Source of the DNA: Planctomycetota bacterium
Lineage (GTDB): Bacteria > Planctomycetota > MHYJ01 > WSZJ01
NCBI GenBank assembly: GCA_009773755.1
Contig: WSZJ01000057.1
Location: 1-41,568, forward strand
DNA length: 41,568 nucleotides
Reading direction: 5' to 3'
How positions within the stretch are numbered: position 1 is the first letter of the stretch; the number at the start of each line of letters is the position of its first letter. The translations under genes were made by a program, and so were the position numbers. Below are positions 14,951 to 22,993 of the stretch, in pieces. A model generated the notes under the pieces. That model searched no databases. It saw nothing but the letters and a program-made list of their open reading frames with translations, and was not told the DNA's origin.

Positions 14951-16816
14951 TTGGACCTCCGCATCACCGGCCCCGAACCCACCGCTTCCGAGCGCGCCGC
15001 CGTCGACGCCGCGCTCGGCCCGCCGGTGTCGGCGTGGAAGGGCGGCGCGCGCGACCTCGCGGGCGAGGGACGCATCGCGCACGCGGCGGGGCACGAAGCC
15101 CGCTCGCAGCGCGACCTGCTGCTTCCGGCGCTGCACGCCATCCAGGACCGCTTCGGCTGGATCCCGCCCGGCGCGCTCCGATACGTCTGCGAGAGGCTCA
15201 CGGTGCCGCCCGCCGAGGCGTACGGCGTGGCTACCTTCTACCACTTGTTCTCGACGACGCCGCGGCCCGCGGCGGTGGCGCACGTGTGCGACGACATCGC
15301 GTGCCGGATCAAGGGGAGCGAAGCGGTCTGCGCGGCGCTCGAACAGAAGCTCGGGCCGGAGGGTCAGAGTCACGCAGGGACGCCGGCGACGTGGCAGCGA
15401 AGCCCCTGCCTCGGGCAGTGCGAGCGCGGCCCGGCGGCGATGATCGTGAAGGCGGGCGAGAAGCCGCAGTGCTTCAACGTGGCGGGGACGGAGGAAGCGA
15501 TTCTCGCGGCGATCCCGAGAGTCGCTCCGGCGGAAGACCTGGAGTCGATGCGGCGGAGCGTGCCGCAGTCGGGTGAAGCGGGGCTGCGGCTGATCCAGCG
15601 GATCGGGCGCGAGGATCCCGCGAGCCTGGACGCGTACAAGGCGAGCGGCGGGTACGCGGGGCTGAACAAGGCGGTCGCGCTCGGGCCCGCGGCGACGATC
15701 GCCGAGGTCACGGCTTCGAAGCTCGTCGGCCGCGGCGGCGCGGCGTTCCCGACGGGGCGCAAGTGGGACGCGGTCGCGAAGGAAGCGGCGCGGCCGCACT
15801 TCCTGATCTGCAACGCGGACGAATCCGAGCCGGGGACGTTCAAGGACCGGCTGCTCATGGAGGGCGACCCGTTCGGCGTCGTCGAAGGGATGACGATCGG
15901 CGGCTTCGCGACGGGGTGCGAGCGCGGGTTCATTTACATCCGCGGCGAATATCCGCTGGCACTGAAGCGGATGCAGGCGGCAATCGACGCGGCGCGCGCG
16001 GCGGGGCTGCTCGGGAAAAACGTGGCGGGCGCCGGCTTCGCGTTCGACATCGAGATCCGCCGCGGCGCGGGCGCGTACATCTGCGGCGAAGAAACGGCGC
16101 TGATCAATTCGATCGAAGGAAAACGCGGCGAGCCGCGCAACAAGCCGCCTTTTCCGGTGCAGGTCGGCCTCTTCAACAAGCCTACCCTTGTGAACAACGT
16201 CGAGACTCTCGCGAACGTCCCGCCGATCCTCGCGGGCGGCGGCGCGGCGTGGGCGGGGATCGGCACCGCGGGCTCCGCCGGTCCGAAGCTCTTCTGCGTC
16301 TGCGGGCATGTCAGGAAGCCGGGCCTTTACGAGGTTCCCTTCGGGAAGACGCTGCGCGAAGTCCTCACGCTCGCGGGCGGCGCTTCAGGAAAAGTCCAGG
16401 CGATCCTCCTCGGCGGCGCGGCCGGGACGTTCGTGGGGCCCGACAAGCTCGACGTGCCGCTCACGTTCGAGGGGACGCGCGCGATCAACGCGTCGCTCGG
16501 CTCCGGCGTCATCCTCGTCTTCGACGACTCCGTCAGCATGGGCGACATCCTCGGCCGCGTGGCGCGCTTCTTCCGCGACGAGTCCTGCGGCCAGTGCGTG
16601 CCCTGCCGAGTAGGCACGGCGCGGCAGGAAGAGCTTCTGGCGCGGCTGCGCAGCGGAAAGCCGCTCGGGTCGCGCGAGGAAGAGCTCGCCCTCTTCGCTG
16701 AGATCGCGCAGGCCATGAGGGACGCTTCGATCTGCGGCCTCGGCCAGACGGCCGCTTCCGCGATCGAATCCGCCGTGTCGGCCCTGGGACCCGCGGTGCT
16801 GGGAGGGAAGCCGTGA
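14951..16816 (+). CDS. Fused NuoE-NuoF-like diaphorase subunit of NAD-dependent formate dehydrogenase
   Basis: A 621-residue fusion. Residues 1 to about 180 are NuoE/FdsG-like: helices (LLLPALHAIQDRFGWIPPGAL) and a thioredoxin-fold [2Fe-2S] with ligands C113, C118, C153 and C157. Residues from about 215 are NuoF/FdsB-like: GRGGAAFPTGRKWD and CNADESEPGTFKDR (FMN), GAYICGEETALINSIEGKRGEPR (NADH), and the C-terminal 4Fe-4S motif C546-x2-C549-x2-C552 with C595. It should carry electrons between the formate dehydrogenase Fe-S chain and NAD(H). The TTG at 14951 has AGGAG nine bases upstream. The stop overlaps the next start (GTGA at 16813-16816). In Fds-type enzymes these are usually two genes. Confidence 0.92.
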   Translation: MDLRITGPEPTASERAAVDAALGPPVSAWKGGARDLAGEGRIAHAAGHEARSQRDLLLPALHAIQDRFGWIPPGALRYVCERLTVPPAEAYGVATFYHLFSTTPRPAAVAHVCDDIACRIKGSEAVCAALEQKLGPEGQSHAGTPATWQRSPCLGQCERGPAAMIVKAGEKPQCFNVAGTEEAILAAIPRVAPAEDLESMRRSVPQSGEAGLRLIQRIGREDPASLDAYKASGGYAGLNKAVALGPAATIAEVTASKLVGRGGAAFPTGRKWDAVAKEAARPHFLICNADESEPGTFKDRLLMEGDPFGVVEGMTIGGFATGCERGFIYIRGEYPLALKRMQAAIDAARAAGLLGKNVAGAGFAFDIEIRRGAGAYICGEETALINSIEGKRGEPRNKPPFPVQVGLFNKPTLVNNVETLANVPPILAGGGAAWAGIGTAGSAGPKLFCVCGHVRKPGLYEVPFGKTLREVLTLAGGASGKVQAILLGGAAGTFVGPDKLDVPLTFEGTRAINASLGSGVILVFDDSVSMGDILGRVARFFRDESCGQCVPCRVGTARQEELLARLRSGKPLGSREEELALFAEIAQAMRDASICGLGQTAASAIESAVSALGPAVLGGKP

Positions 16817-17787
16817 GCGAAGCCCCGATCTGGTTCCAGCCTCCGCCGCCGCCGAGCCGCCCGCCGGCCCGCCCGCCTGCCGCCCCGCCCTCAGTCGTGG
16901 AATGCACGATCGACGGGAAGGCGGTGTCGGTGCCGCAGGGGCAGACGATTCTCGAGGCATGCCGCGGGCTCGGGATTGAGACTCCGACCTTGTGCTACCT
17001 TGAAAACCTGACGCCCGTGAACGTCTGCCGGATCTGCGTGGTCGAGATTGCGGGGGCGCGCGTGCTCGCGCCGGCGTGTTCGCGGAAGGTTGAGAAGGGG
17101 ATGGACATCCGGACGGACAGCCCGCGCGTGCGACTCTCGCGCAAGATGGTGCTCGAGTTCCTCGGGTCCTCGGTCGACCTGTCCACGGCTCCGGGCGTCG
17201 GCGAGTGGATGAGGAAGTACGGCGCGAAGCCGGGGCGCTACGGCCCCGCGATCGCGGCGGCCAGGGCGAACGAGCGCGACGCGCGTGAAGCGGGTCATCA
17301 CCACGCGAGCGACGGCCGCGCCGAGACCGTCGCGCAGCCCGTCAAGGTCGACAACGAACTCTACGTGCGCGACTACGGAAAGTGCATTCTCTGCTACAAG
17401 TGCGTCGAGGCGTGCGGCACCGACGCGCAGAACACGTTCGCCATCGCCGTCGCCGGCCGCGGTTTCGACGCCCGCATCTCCACGGAGCACAACGCGCCGC
17501 TTCCCGACTCCGCCTGCGTCTACTGCGGCAACTGCATCGGAGTCTGTCCGACCGGCGCGCTGATGTTCAAGAGCGAGCACGACATGCGTGCCGCGAAGAC
17601 GTGGGACGAGAAGAAGCAGACGAAGACAGACACGATCTGCCCCTACTGCGGCGTCGGCTGCACGCTGACGCTTCATGCGCAGGACAACAGGATCGTGAAG
17701 GTGACCTCGCCGATGGACATTGAGATCACGAACGGCCATCTGTGTATCAAGGGGAGATTTGGATACGGGTTTGTGCAGGACAAGTGA
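16813..17787 (+). CDS. N-terminal Fe-S module of split formate dehydrogenase alpha subunit
   Basis: A 324-residue protein with a proline-rich N-terminal tail, then a [2Fe-2S] ferredoxin domain (C61, C72, C75, C89) and a 2x[4Fe-4S] domain (C191-x2-C194-x2-C197-x3-C201; C235-x2-C238-x2-C241-x3-C245). It ends with the Mo-proximal 4Fe-4S motif C276-x2-C279-x3-C283-x27-C311 in ICPYCGVGC and LCIKGRFGYGFV. It stops 13 residues after the last ligand, exactly where the catalytic body of ordinary FdhA would continue; that body is the gene at 12867-14849. The His-Cys cluster motif of NuoG-type proteins is absent: the region reads LGSSVDLSTAPGVGEW. It begins with GTG overlapping the diaphorase stop. The two halves should assemble into one active alpha subunit. 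Confidence 0.9.
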   Translation: MSEAPIWFQPPPPPSRPPARPPAAPPSVVECTIDGKAVSVPQGQTILEACRGLGIETPTLCYLENLTPVNVCRICVVEIAGARVLAPACSRKVEKGMDIRTDSPRVRLSRKMVLEFLGSSVDLSTAPGVGEWMRKYGAKPGRYGPAIAAARANERDAREAGHHHASDGRAETVAQPVKVDNELYVRDYGKCILCYKCVEACGTDAQNTFAIAVAGRGFDARISTEHNAPLPDSACVYCGNCIGVCPTGALMFKSEHDMRAAKTWDEKKQTKTDTICPYCGVGCTLTLHAQDNRIVKVTSPMDIEITNGHLCIKGRFGYGFVQDK

Positions 17788-17796
17788 GCGGGCGCG

Positions 17797-17861
17797 CAGG
17801 CGGGCGAAAAAAGACGACCTCCCGAATCATGAGGTCGTTTGTTCTTTCGCCTGCCCGCCTG
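17797..17861. terminator. Nested bidirectional terminator between convergent genes
   Basis: The inner stem is ACGACCTC (17814-17821) with GAGGTCGT (17831-17838), flanked by six A on one side and TTTGTTCTTT on the other, so it can stop transcription both ways. An outer stem, CAGGCGGGC (17797-17805) with GCCCGCCTG (17853-17861), encloses it. It separates the formate dehydrogenase operon (plus) from the kinase gene (minus). Confidence 0.75.
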
Positions 17862-17912
17862 TCCATCCTGAGCGAGCGAAGCGAGTCGAAGGGCCCGTCC
17901 GCCCGCCCGCGC
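17862..17912 (+). repeat. Interspersed GC-rich repeat, copy A
   Basis: Contains CCTGAGCGAG (17867-17876), then GAGTCGAAGGGC (17883-17894), then CCGCCCGCCCG. The same blocks in the same order occur at 22841-22903 at the 3' end of glmU. Here the repeat fills the intergenic space up to the kinase stop codon. Confidence 0.6.
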
Positions 17913-17913
17913 C

Positions 17914-19071
17914 CTAAGTTCGGCGGGGCCGCCGCTGTGCAAATCTCGGCCGTGCATCCGGCGCCGGCATCGGCTGAATTGGCGCCGCAGCCGGCTGCGG
18001 ATGCCAGAGCTCCCAGACGCAGCGCTCCAGCACCATCGCGAAGTCGGCGGGGGTGGCGAAGCGATGCGCACGGTCCTTCTGAAGAGCGCAGGCGACGGCT
18101 TGTGTCGTGGCAAATGACACGGCGGGATTCATCCGGTTGACCAGCGCCGGCGCTTCGTGAAGGTGCTTCTTGAGAACATCCGCGACCGTGTCGCCCGTGA
18201 ACGGCGGCCCGCCGGTGAGGAGGTGAAAGAGCGTCGCGCCGAGGGAATAGACGTCGCTCCGGATGTCGATGTCCGCCGAGCCGCGCACCTGCTCGGGGGA
18301 CATGTAGGCCGGCGTGCCGAAGAGCCTGCCGTTGACGTCGCTCCCGTCCGTCACCGCGAGCCCGAGGTCGGCGAGCTTCGCCGTGCCGTCGCGCGCGATC
18401 AGGATGTTGCCGGGCTTCACGTCGCGGTGGACGAGGCCGTTTTCGTGCGCGTGCTGAAGAGCCTTCGCGATCTGGATCGCGATTCCGAGCGAATAGCGTT
18501 CGTCGAGGGCGCGGCCGGGCTGAAGGAGCCCGCGAAGCGTCGGCCCCTCGACGAATTCCATGACGAAGTAATTCACGCTTCCCGCGCATCCCACGTCGAT
18601 CCCCTGCACGACATTCGGATGTGAAAGTCGCGCGACGACGCGGGCTTCACGCACGAACTTCGACACGATGTCCGCGTTCTCGGCGAGCCGCGGATGGAGG
18701 ATCTTGAGGGCGACGACGCGGTCCATCGAGACCTGCACGGCGCGCAGGACGCGGCCGGACTGTCCGCGTCCGATTTCCTCGTGGAGGCGGTAGCCGGGAA
18801 TTTCCAGGACGTCCTCGGCGGACGACTGGACTTTCCGGACGACGGCGGCCTGGGCGGGGGAGATCCACCCTCGTACGACCAGCAATTCGCCCAGCCTCAC
18901 CGCAAGCGTCCCGCCCGCCTGCAGATTCTGCTGGATGGCGAGCGCTTCGTTCAGGCGCTCCTTCGTGATGAATCCCATCCGGACGGCGACCGCGCCGAAC
19001 TGCTGCTCCTTCGGCGGAAGCGAAGCCGGTTTCTTTGAACCGGGATCTGCGGGTCCGTGGGCGGGTTTCAT
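17914..19071 (-). CDS. Ser/Thr protein kinase with N-terminal GspE/MshEN-like module, 385 aa
   Basis: Residues about 25-85 (FGAVAVRMGFITKERLNEALAIQQ to LGELLVVRGWISPAQAAVV) resemble the paired-helix N-terminal module of type II/IV secretion ATPases, which in some proteins binds c-di-GMP; binding here is not shown. A full Hanks-type kinase domain follows: IGRGQSGRVLRA, VALKIL, HRDVKPGNIL (about residue 215), DLGLA in place of DFG, and GTPAYMSPEQ. The C-terminal tail is proline-rich and there is no membrane helix, so it is cytoplasmic. It is convergent with the formate dehydrogenase operon and divergent from the TonB receptor. Confidence 0.9.
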   Translation of the reverse strand: MKPAHGPADPGSKKPASLPPKEQQFGAVAVRMGFITKERLNEALAIQQNLQAGGTLAVRLGELLVVRGWISPAQAAVVRKVQSSAEDVLEIPGYRLHEEIGRGQSGRVLRAVQVSMDRVVALKILHPRLAENADIVSKFVREARVVARLSHPNVVQGIDVGCAGSVNYFVMEFVEGPTLRGLLQPGRALDERYSLGIAIQIAKALQHAHENGLVHRDVKPGNILIARDGTAKLADLGLAVTDGSDVNGRLFGTPAYMSPEQVRGSADIDIRSDVYSLGATLFHLLTGGPPFTGDTVADVLKKHLHEAPALVNRMNPAVSFATTQAVACALQKDRAHRFATPADFAMVLERCVWELWHPQPAAAPIQPMPAPDARPRFAQRRPRRT

Positions 19072-19227
19072 GGCTCATGAGTGTATCCCGGGCTGCTCGT
19101 TTCTTGCGCGGGCCCGGCCAAGAGTTCGCCAGATTGCGGAAGAGGCATGAGCGCGGTAAGGATGCCTCGGCTACGGCATGGCCGTTGCAACAGGCGTCCG
19201 ACTTCTCGGTCCAGGGGGAAACTGCCA

Positions 19228-21323
19228 ATGCGTTTCGCGTTCGCGCTGTCGTTCGTGCTTGCCTGCCGCCTGTGCGCGCAGGAGCCGGAGAAGAAGCCCG
19301 AGGAAAAGAAGCCCGAGGACGGAAGCGTGCTGGAGCCGGATGCCGCGGAGAAGAAGGGCCTGATCATTTCGGCGACGCGGCTCGAGCGCCCCGACGCCGA
19401 AGTCCCGCGCGCGACCAATCTCATCGAGCCCGAGGACCTGTGGCGCGACAACCCGCGCTCAGTCCCCGCGGCGCTCAAGCGCCAGCCCGGCATCATGGTC
19501 CAGTCGACCGAATACGGCGGCGGCTCGCCGTCGGTCCGCGGGCTCATCGGCCAGCAGGTTCTGCTGATGGTCGACGGCATCCGCATCAACAACTCGATTT
19601 TCCGCTTCGGCCCCAACCAGTACCTCTCCACCGTCGACCCGTTCATCATCGACCGCATCGAGGTCGTGCGCGGGCCGGGGTCGGTGCTCTACGGAAGCGA
19701 CGCGCTTGGCGGGACGATTTCGCTGTGGACGCGGCACCGCGAGGAGTTCGGCAAGTCATGGGATGCGCATGTCCGGGCGAAGGCGCGGAGGGCAATCTCG
19801 GGCCGGTCGGCTGGCTGATCGGCGGCTCGGCCAAGTGGAGCCAGGACCTCGACGGCGGCGACCACACCGGGAGGCAGCCGTTCACGGGGCACGACGAATT
19901 CGACGGCGACATTCACCTCGACTTCCACATCAACGACCACTGGACGATCCGCGGCGCCGCGATCTCGGTGTGGCAGGACAACGTCCCGCGCTCGGACCAG
20001 CTCTTCATCGGTTACCGCAACACCGGCACCACCGCGTTCGAGGAGTTCCACCGCAAGTGGCAGCGGCACGAGCTGTACTACGGGAAGCTGGAAGCGCGGG
20101 ACCTGGGGGAAGCGATCAGCACGGTCGACGTGACGTTGAGCGCCGACCACCAGAGCGAGCTGCGCAATATCCGCCGCACCGGCTCGACGGTCCTGCAGCG
20201 CGACGAGGACTCGGTTCTCTCGGCCGGGCTGAGCGCGATGGTGTCGAGCAAGATCATTCCGTACAACACGCTCACCGGCGGCTTCGAGATCTATCACGAC
20301 TGGGTCAACTCGGACACCGAGTCCACCGACCAGCTCACCGGCGCCGAGACAAAGGCCCCGCAGCGCGGCTCCTTCGCCGACGACTCGACCTACCGCACCA
20401 TGGCCGTCTACCTCCAGGACGAGCTCAAGCCGTGCGACTGGCTGTCGTTCGTCGGCGGTGTCCGCTTCTCCCACATCCGCGTCGAGATGGACGAGCTCGA
20501 CCCCGTCCCCGGCGACGGCGTCGACCTCGCGGACCTCACGAGGACCTTCACCGACCTTTCCTGGGACCTGCACGGAAACGTCCGCATTCCCATTCCCGAT
20601 CTCAATCTCTGGGGCGTCGCCGGCATCAGCCGCGGCTTCCGCGCCCCCAACATCGACGACTTCAGCGCGTTCCAGGAAGGCGGCTCGTCGTTCGACGTCC
20701 CCAACCCCGACGTCAAGCCCGAGTCCATGATCCAGATCGAAGCGGGGCTCAAGGGCGGCAACAAAAAGTGGAAGGGCTCGCTCTTCGCGTTCAAGTCGCA
20801 CATCGACGACCTGATCACGCGGCAGAACACGACCTTCGGCGGGTCGGCGATTTCTCCCTCGGGAAAGCCCTTCAAGGCCCGCGACAACAGCCGCCACGCT
20901 TCGATCTACGGTTTCGAGCTCGACCTCGAAGTCGAGGTTTACAAGCACATCCGGCCGTTCGTCGTCTTCACCTACATCGTCGGCCGCGACCGCGACCGCG
21001 ACGAGGTGATCCGCCGCATGCCGCCGGCGATGGCGACCTACGGAGTGCGCTACCAGGAGGACAAGTGGTTCATCGAGGCGTACCTCGAGAGCGCGAGGGC
21101 GCAGCACCGGCTGAGTGCGGACGACAAGACCGACGTGCGGATTCCGAAGGGCGGCACGCCCGGGTGGACGACGGTGAATATCCGTGGCGGGTACGAGTTC
21201 ACGAAGCGGATCAAGGCGACGCTTTCGGTGGAAAACCTGTTCGACAAGGACCATAGGTATCACGGGAGCGGAGTGAACGAACCCGGGCTGAATGCAACGA
21301 TGAGCGTGGAAGTCGGGTTCTGA
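19228..21323 (+). CDS. TonB-dependent outer-membrane receptor, one frameshift
   Basis: The ATG at 19228 has an AGGGGG ribosome-binding site and starts a signal peptide (MRFAFALSFVLACRLCAQ). The plug domain is clear: LIISATRLERPDAEVPRATN, SVPAALKRQPGIMVQSTEYGG, SVRGLIGQQVLLMVDGIRINN, and IDRIEVVRGPGSVLYGSDALGGTIS. The frame then breaks near the GGG at 19775-19777 and continues one base back as EGNLGPVGWLIGGSAKWSQD, through a full beta-barrel to SVENLFDKDHRYHGSG and a terminal ...VEVGF. One inserted base would restore about 698 residues, so this may be an assembly error or a fresh pseudogene. NVPRSDQL recalls haem-receptor-like barrels, but the substrate is unknown. No TonB or ABC partner is nearby. 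Confidence 0.85.
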
Positions 21324-21417
21324 GGAGGCGAGGGTGTTTGTGAGCGGGAAGTCGCCTGTCGCGGCGGGGGACGGGAGCCGGCGGGAGAGTGGAACGAGCG
21401 GTAAGGTCATTCCTGTT

Positions 21418-21508
21418 ACACGGAGGTCACGGAGACCACAGAGGTCACTGAGAAAAAAAGATCTTTGTCGTTCCTCTGTGACCTCTGTGGTCTCCGTGAC
21501 CTCCGTGT
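21418..21508. repeat. Long perfect inverted repeat made of tandem 9-mers
   Basis: The left arm (21418-21448) and right arm (21478-21508) are perfect reverse complements over 31 bp, with a 29-nt centre containing AAAGATCTTT. Each arm is built from 9-mers: CACGGAGGT, CACGGAGAC, CACAGAGGT, then the degenerate CACTGAGAA. It lies between the TonB receptor and glmU, 97 nt before the glmU ATG. It could be a REP-like mobile palindrome, or act as a terminator or mRNA-stabilising hairpin. Confidence 0.9.
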
Positions 21509-21604
21509 CGATCAGGAACCAACACCGTTTTCCCCCCATCACGAATTGGCCCGCCCCGCGCTTTCATTTCGTTCCGCCTCCCACCCGGTTTATCGTGTCC
21601 GCCG

Positions 21605-22993
21605 ATGAAAACCGCCGCCGTCATTCTCGCCGCCGGCCAGGGCGTCCGGATGAAATCCGACCGGGCGAAGGTATTGCACGAGGTCTGCGGGAAATCACTC
21701 CTGGCGCACGTTCTGGAAGCGGTGCGCACGCTCAACCCCGACCCGCTGGTCGTCGTTGTGGGCCATGGGGCCGACGAGGTGAAAGCGGAGTTCAAGGACG
21801 AGAAGGTGACCTGGATCGAGCAGAAGGAGCGCCGTGGCACCGGGCACGCGCTGGCGCAGGCCGAAGGCGCACTCAAGGGATTCACCGGCCGGCTCTTCGT
21901 CCTTTGCGGCGACGCGCCGCTCGTGCGGCCCGAGACGCTGGTGGCGCTCACGCGCGCGGCGGAAGGGCGCCTGGCGACGGTACTGACGTGCGAGGTCGAA
22001 GACGCTTCCGGCTACGGGCGGATCATTCGCAGCTCGAAGGGCGACGTCACCCGGATCGTCGAGCATCGGGACGCGACGGAAGAGGAGCGCGAGATCCGCG
22101 AGATCAACAGCGGCGGATACGCGTTCGAGGCGCCGGCGGTTTTTGACGCGGTGCGTCAATTGAAGCCGGCCAACTCCCAGGGCGAGTACTACCTGACGGA
22201 CGTGCTGCCGATCCTGATGAAAAAGGGGCGCATCGGCGCCTGCGTCGCGGAAGACCCCGCCGAAGTCCTCGGCGTCAACTCGCGCCGCGACCTCGCGCTG
22301 GCGACCTCGAGAATGCGCGACCGCATCCTCCGCCACCACATGGACGCCGGCGTCACCATCGTCGCCCCCGACCTCACCTTCATCGAGTGCGGCGTCGAGA
22401 TCGGCGCCGACACCGTCATCGAGCCCTTCACCGTCATCCGCAGCGGCGTGAAGATCGGCTCCCACTGCGAAGTAGGCCCCTTCTGCCAGCTCCGCGCCGG
22501 CGCCGTCCTCGACGACCACGCCGAAGTCGGCAACTTCGTCGAGATGAAAAAGTCGAGACTCGGCTCGCACTCCAAGGCGAAACACCTTTCCTACCTCGGA
22601 GACGCCACCATCGGCGCCCGCGTCAACATCGGCGCCGGCACCATCACCGCCAACTACGACGGCGTGAACAAGCACCCCACCGTCATCGAAGACGGCGCTT
22701 CCACCGGCTCCCACACCGTCCTCGTCGCCCCTTCCACCATGAAGAAAGGCTCGAAAACCGGCGCGGGCGCCGTCGTGACGAAGAAAACCATGGCCGAAGG
22801 CGAAACCTGGGTCGGAGTTCCGGCTCGCCCGCTCGCCCGCGCGAAGCGACCTGAGCGAGGGCCCGAAGGGCCCGAGTCGAAGGGCAAGCCCGCCCGCCCG
22901 CCCTCCTCCAATCCTGACAAACCGTTGACCCGACCACCCGCCCGCAACACACTCATCGCCCCCGTCTCCAAGAAACGGAGCCCGCGTGCGTAA
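21605..22993 (+). CDS. glmU: Bifunctional UDP-GlcNAc pyrophosphorylase / GlcN-1-P acetyltransferase with repeat-derived C-terminal extension
   Basis: A 462-residue GlmU. The N-terminal uridyltransferase has the LAAGQGVRMKS loop with K in KVLHEV, the GDAPL metal site, and the EINSGGYAF and YYLTDVLP motifs. The C-terminal left-handed beta-helix acetyltransferase has NIGAGTITANYDG. It makes UDP-GlcNAc for peptidoglycan and lipopolysaccharide in the cytoplasm. The conserved protein ends around VGVPARPLA; the following 50 or so residues (RAKRPERGPEGPESKGKPARP and onward) are translated from an interspersed repeat and are probably disordered. The stop overlaps the prs start by 8 nt. The glmU-prs order is widespread, since both feed precursor synthesis. 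Confidence 0.95.
   Translation: MKTAAVILAAGQGVRMKSDRAKVLHEVCGKSLLAHVLEAVRTLNPDPLVVVVGHGADEVKAEFKDEKVTWIEQKERRGTGHALAQAEGALKGFTGRLFVLCGDAPLVRPETLVALTRAAEGRLATVLTCEVEDASGYGRIIRSSKGDVTRIVEHRDATEEEREIREINSGGYAFEAPAVFDAVRQLKPANSQGEYYLTDVLPILMKKGRIGACVAEDPAEVLGVNSRRDLALATSRMRDRILRHHMDAGVTIVAPDLTFIECGVEIGADTVIEPFTVIRSGVKIGSHCEVGPFCQLRAGAVLDDHAEVGNFVEMKKSRLGSHSKAKHLSYLGDATIGARVNIGAGTITANYDGVNKHPTVIEDGASTGSHTVLVAPSTMKKGSKTGAGAVVTKKTMAEGETWVGVPARPLARAKRPERGPEGPESKGKPARPPSSNPDKPLTRPPARNTLIAPVSKKRSPRA
22841..22903 (+). repeat. Interspersed GC-rich repeat, copy B, inside the 3' end of glmU
   Basis: Shares CCTGAGCGAG (22850-22859), GAGTCGAAGGGC (22874-22885) and CCCGCCCGCCCGC with copy A at 17862-17912. 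It adds an internal palindromic GGGCCC-GAA-GGGCCC (22860-22874). It keeps the glmU frame open, so it became coding. Confidence 0.6.

Noticed and set aside
14888-16309. A 473-codon minus-strand frame opposite the diaphorase
   Set aside because: Arg/Ala-rich shadow with no motif; all cluster and flavin motifs lie on the plus strand.
19072-19227. A cobalamin or other riboswitch before the TonB receptor
   Set aside because: Only short hairpins are visible; no B12-box or other conserved riboswitch core could be found.
19689-21542. A 617-codon minus-strand frame opposite the TonB receptor
   Set aside because: Low-complexity Val/Asp/Arg composition; its N-terminal part is only the palindrome translated. 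The plus strand carries the receptor barrel.
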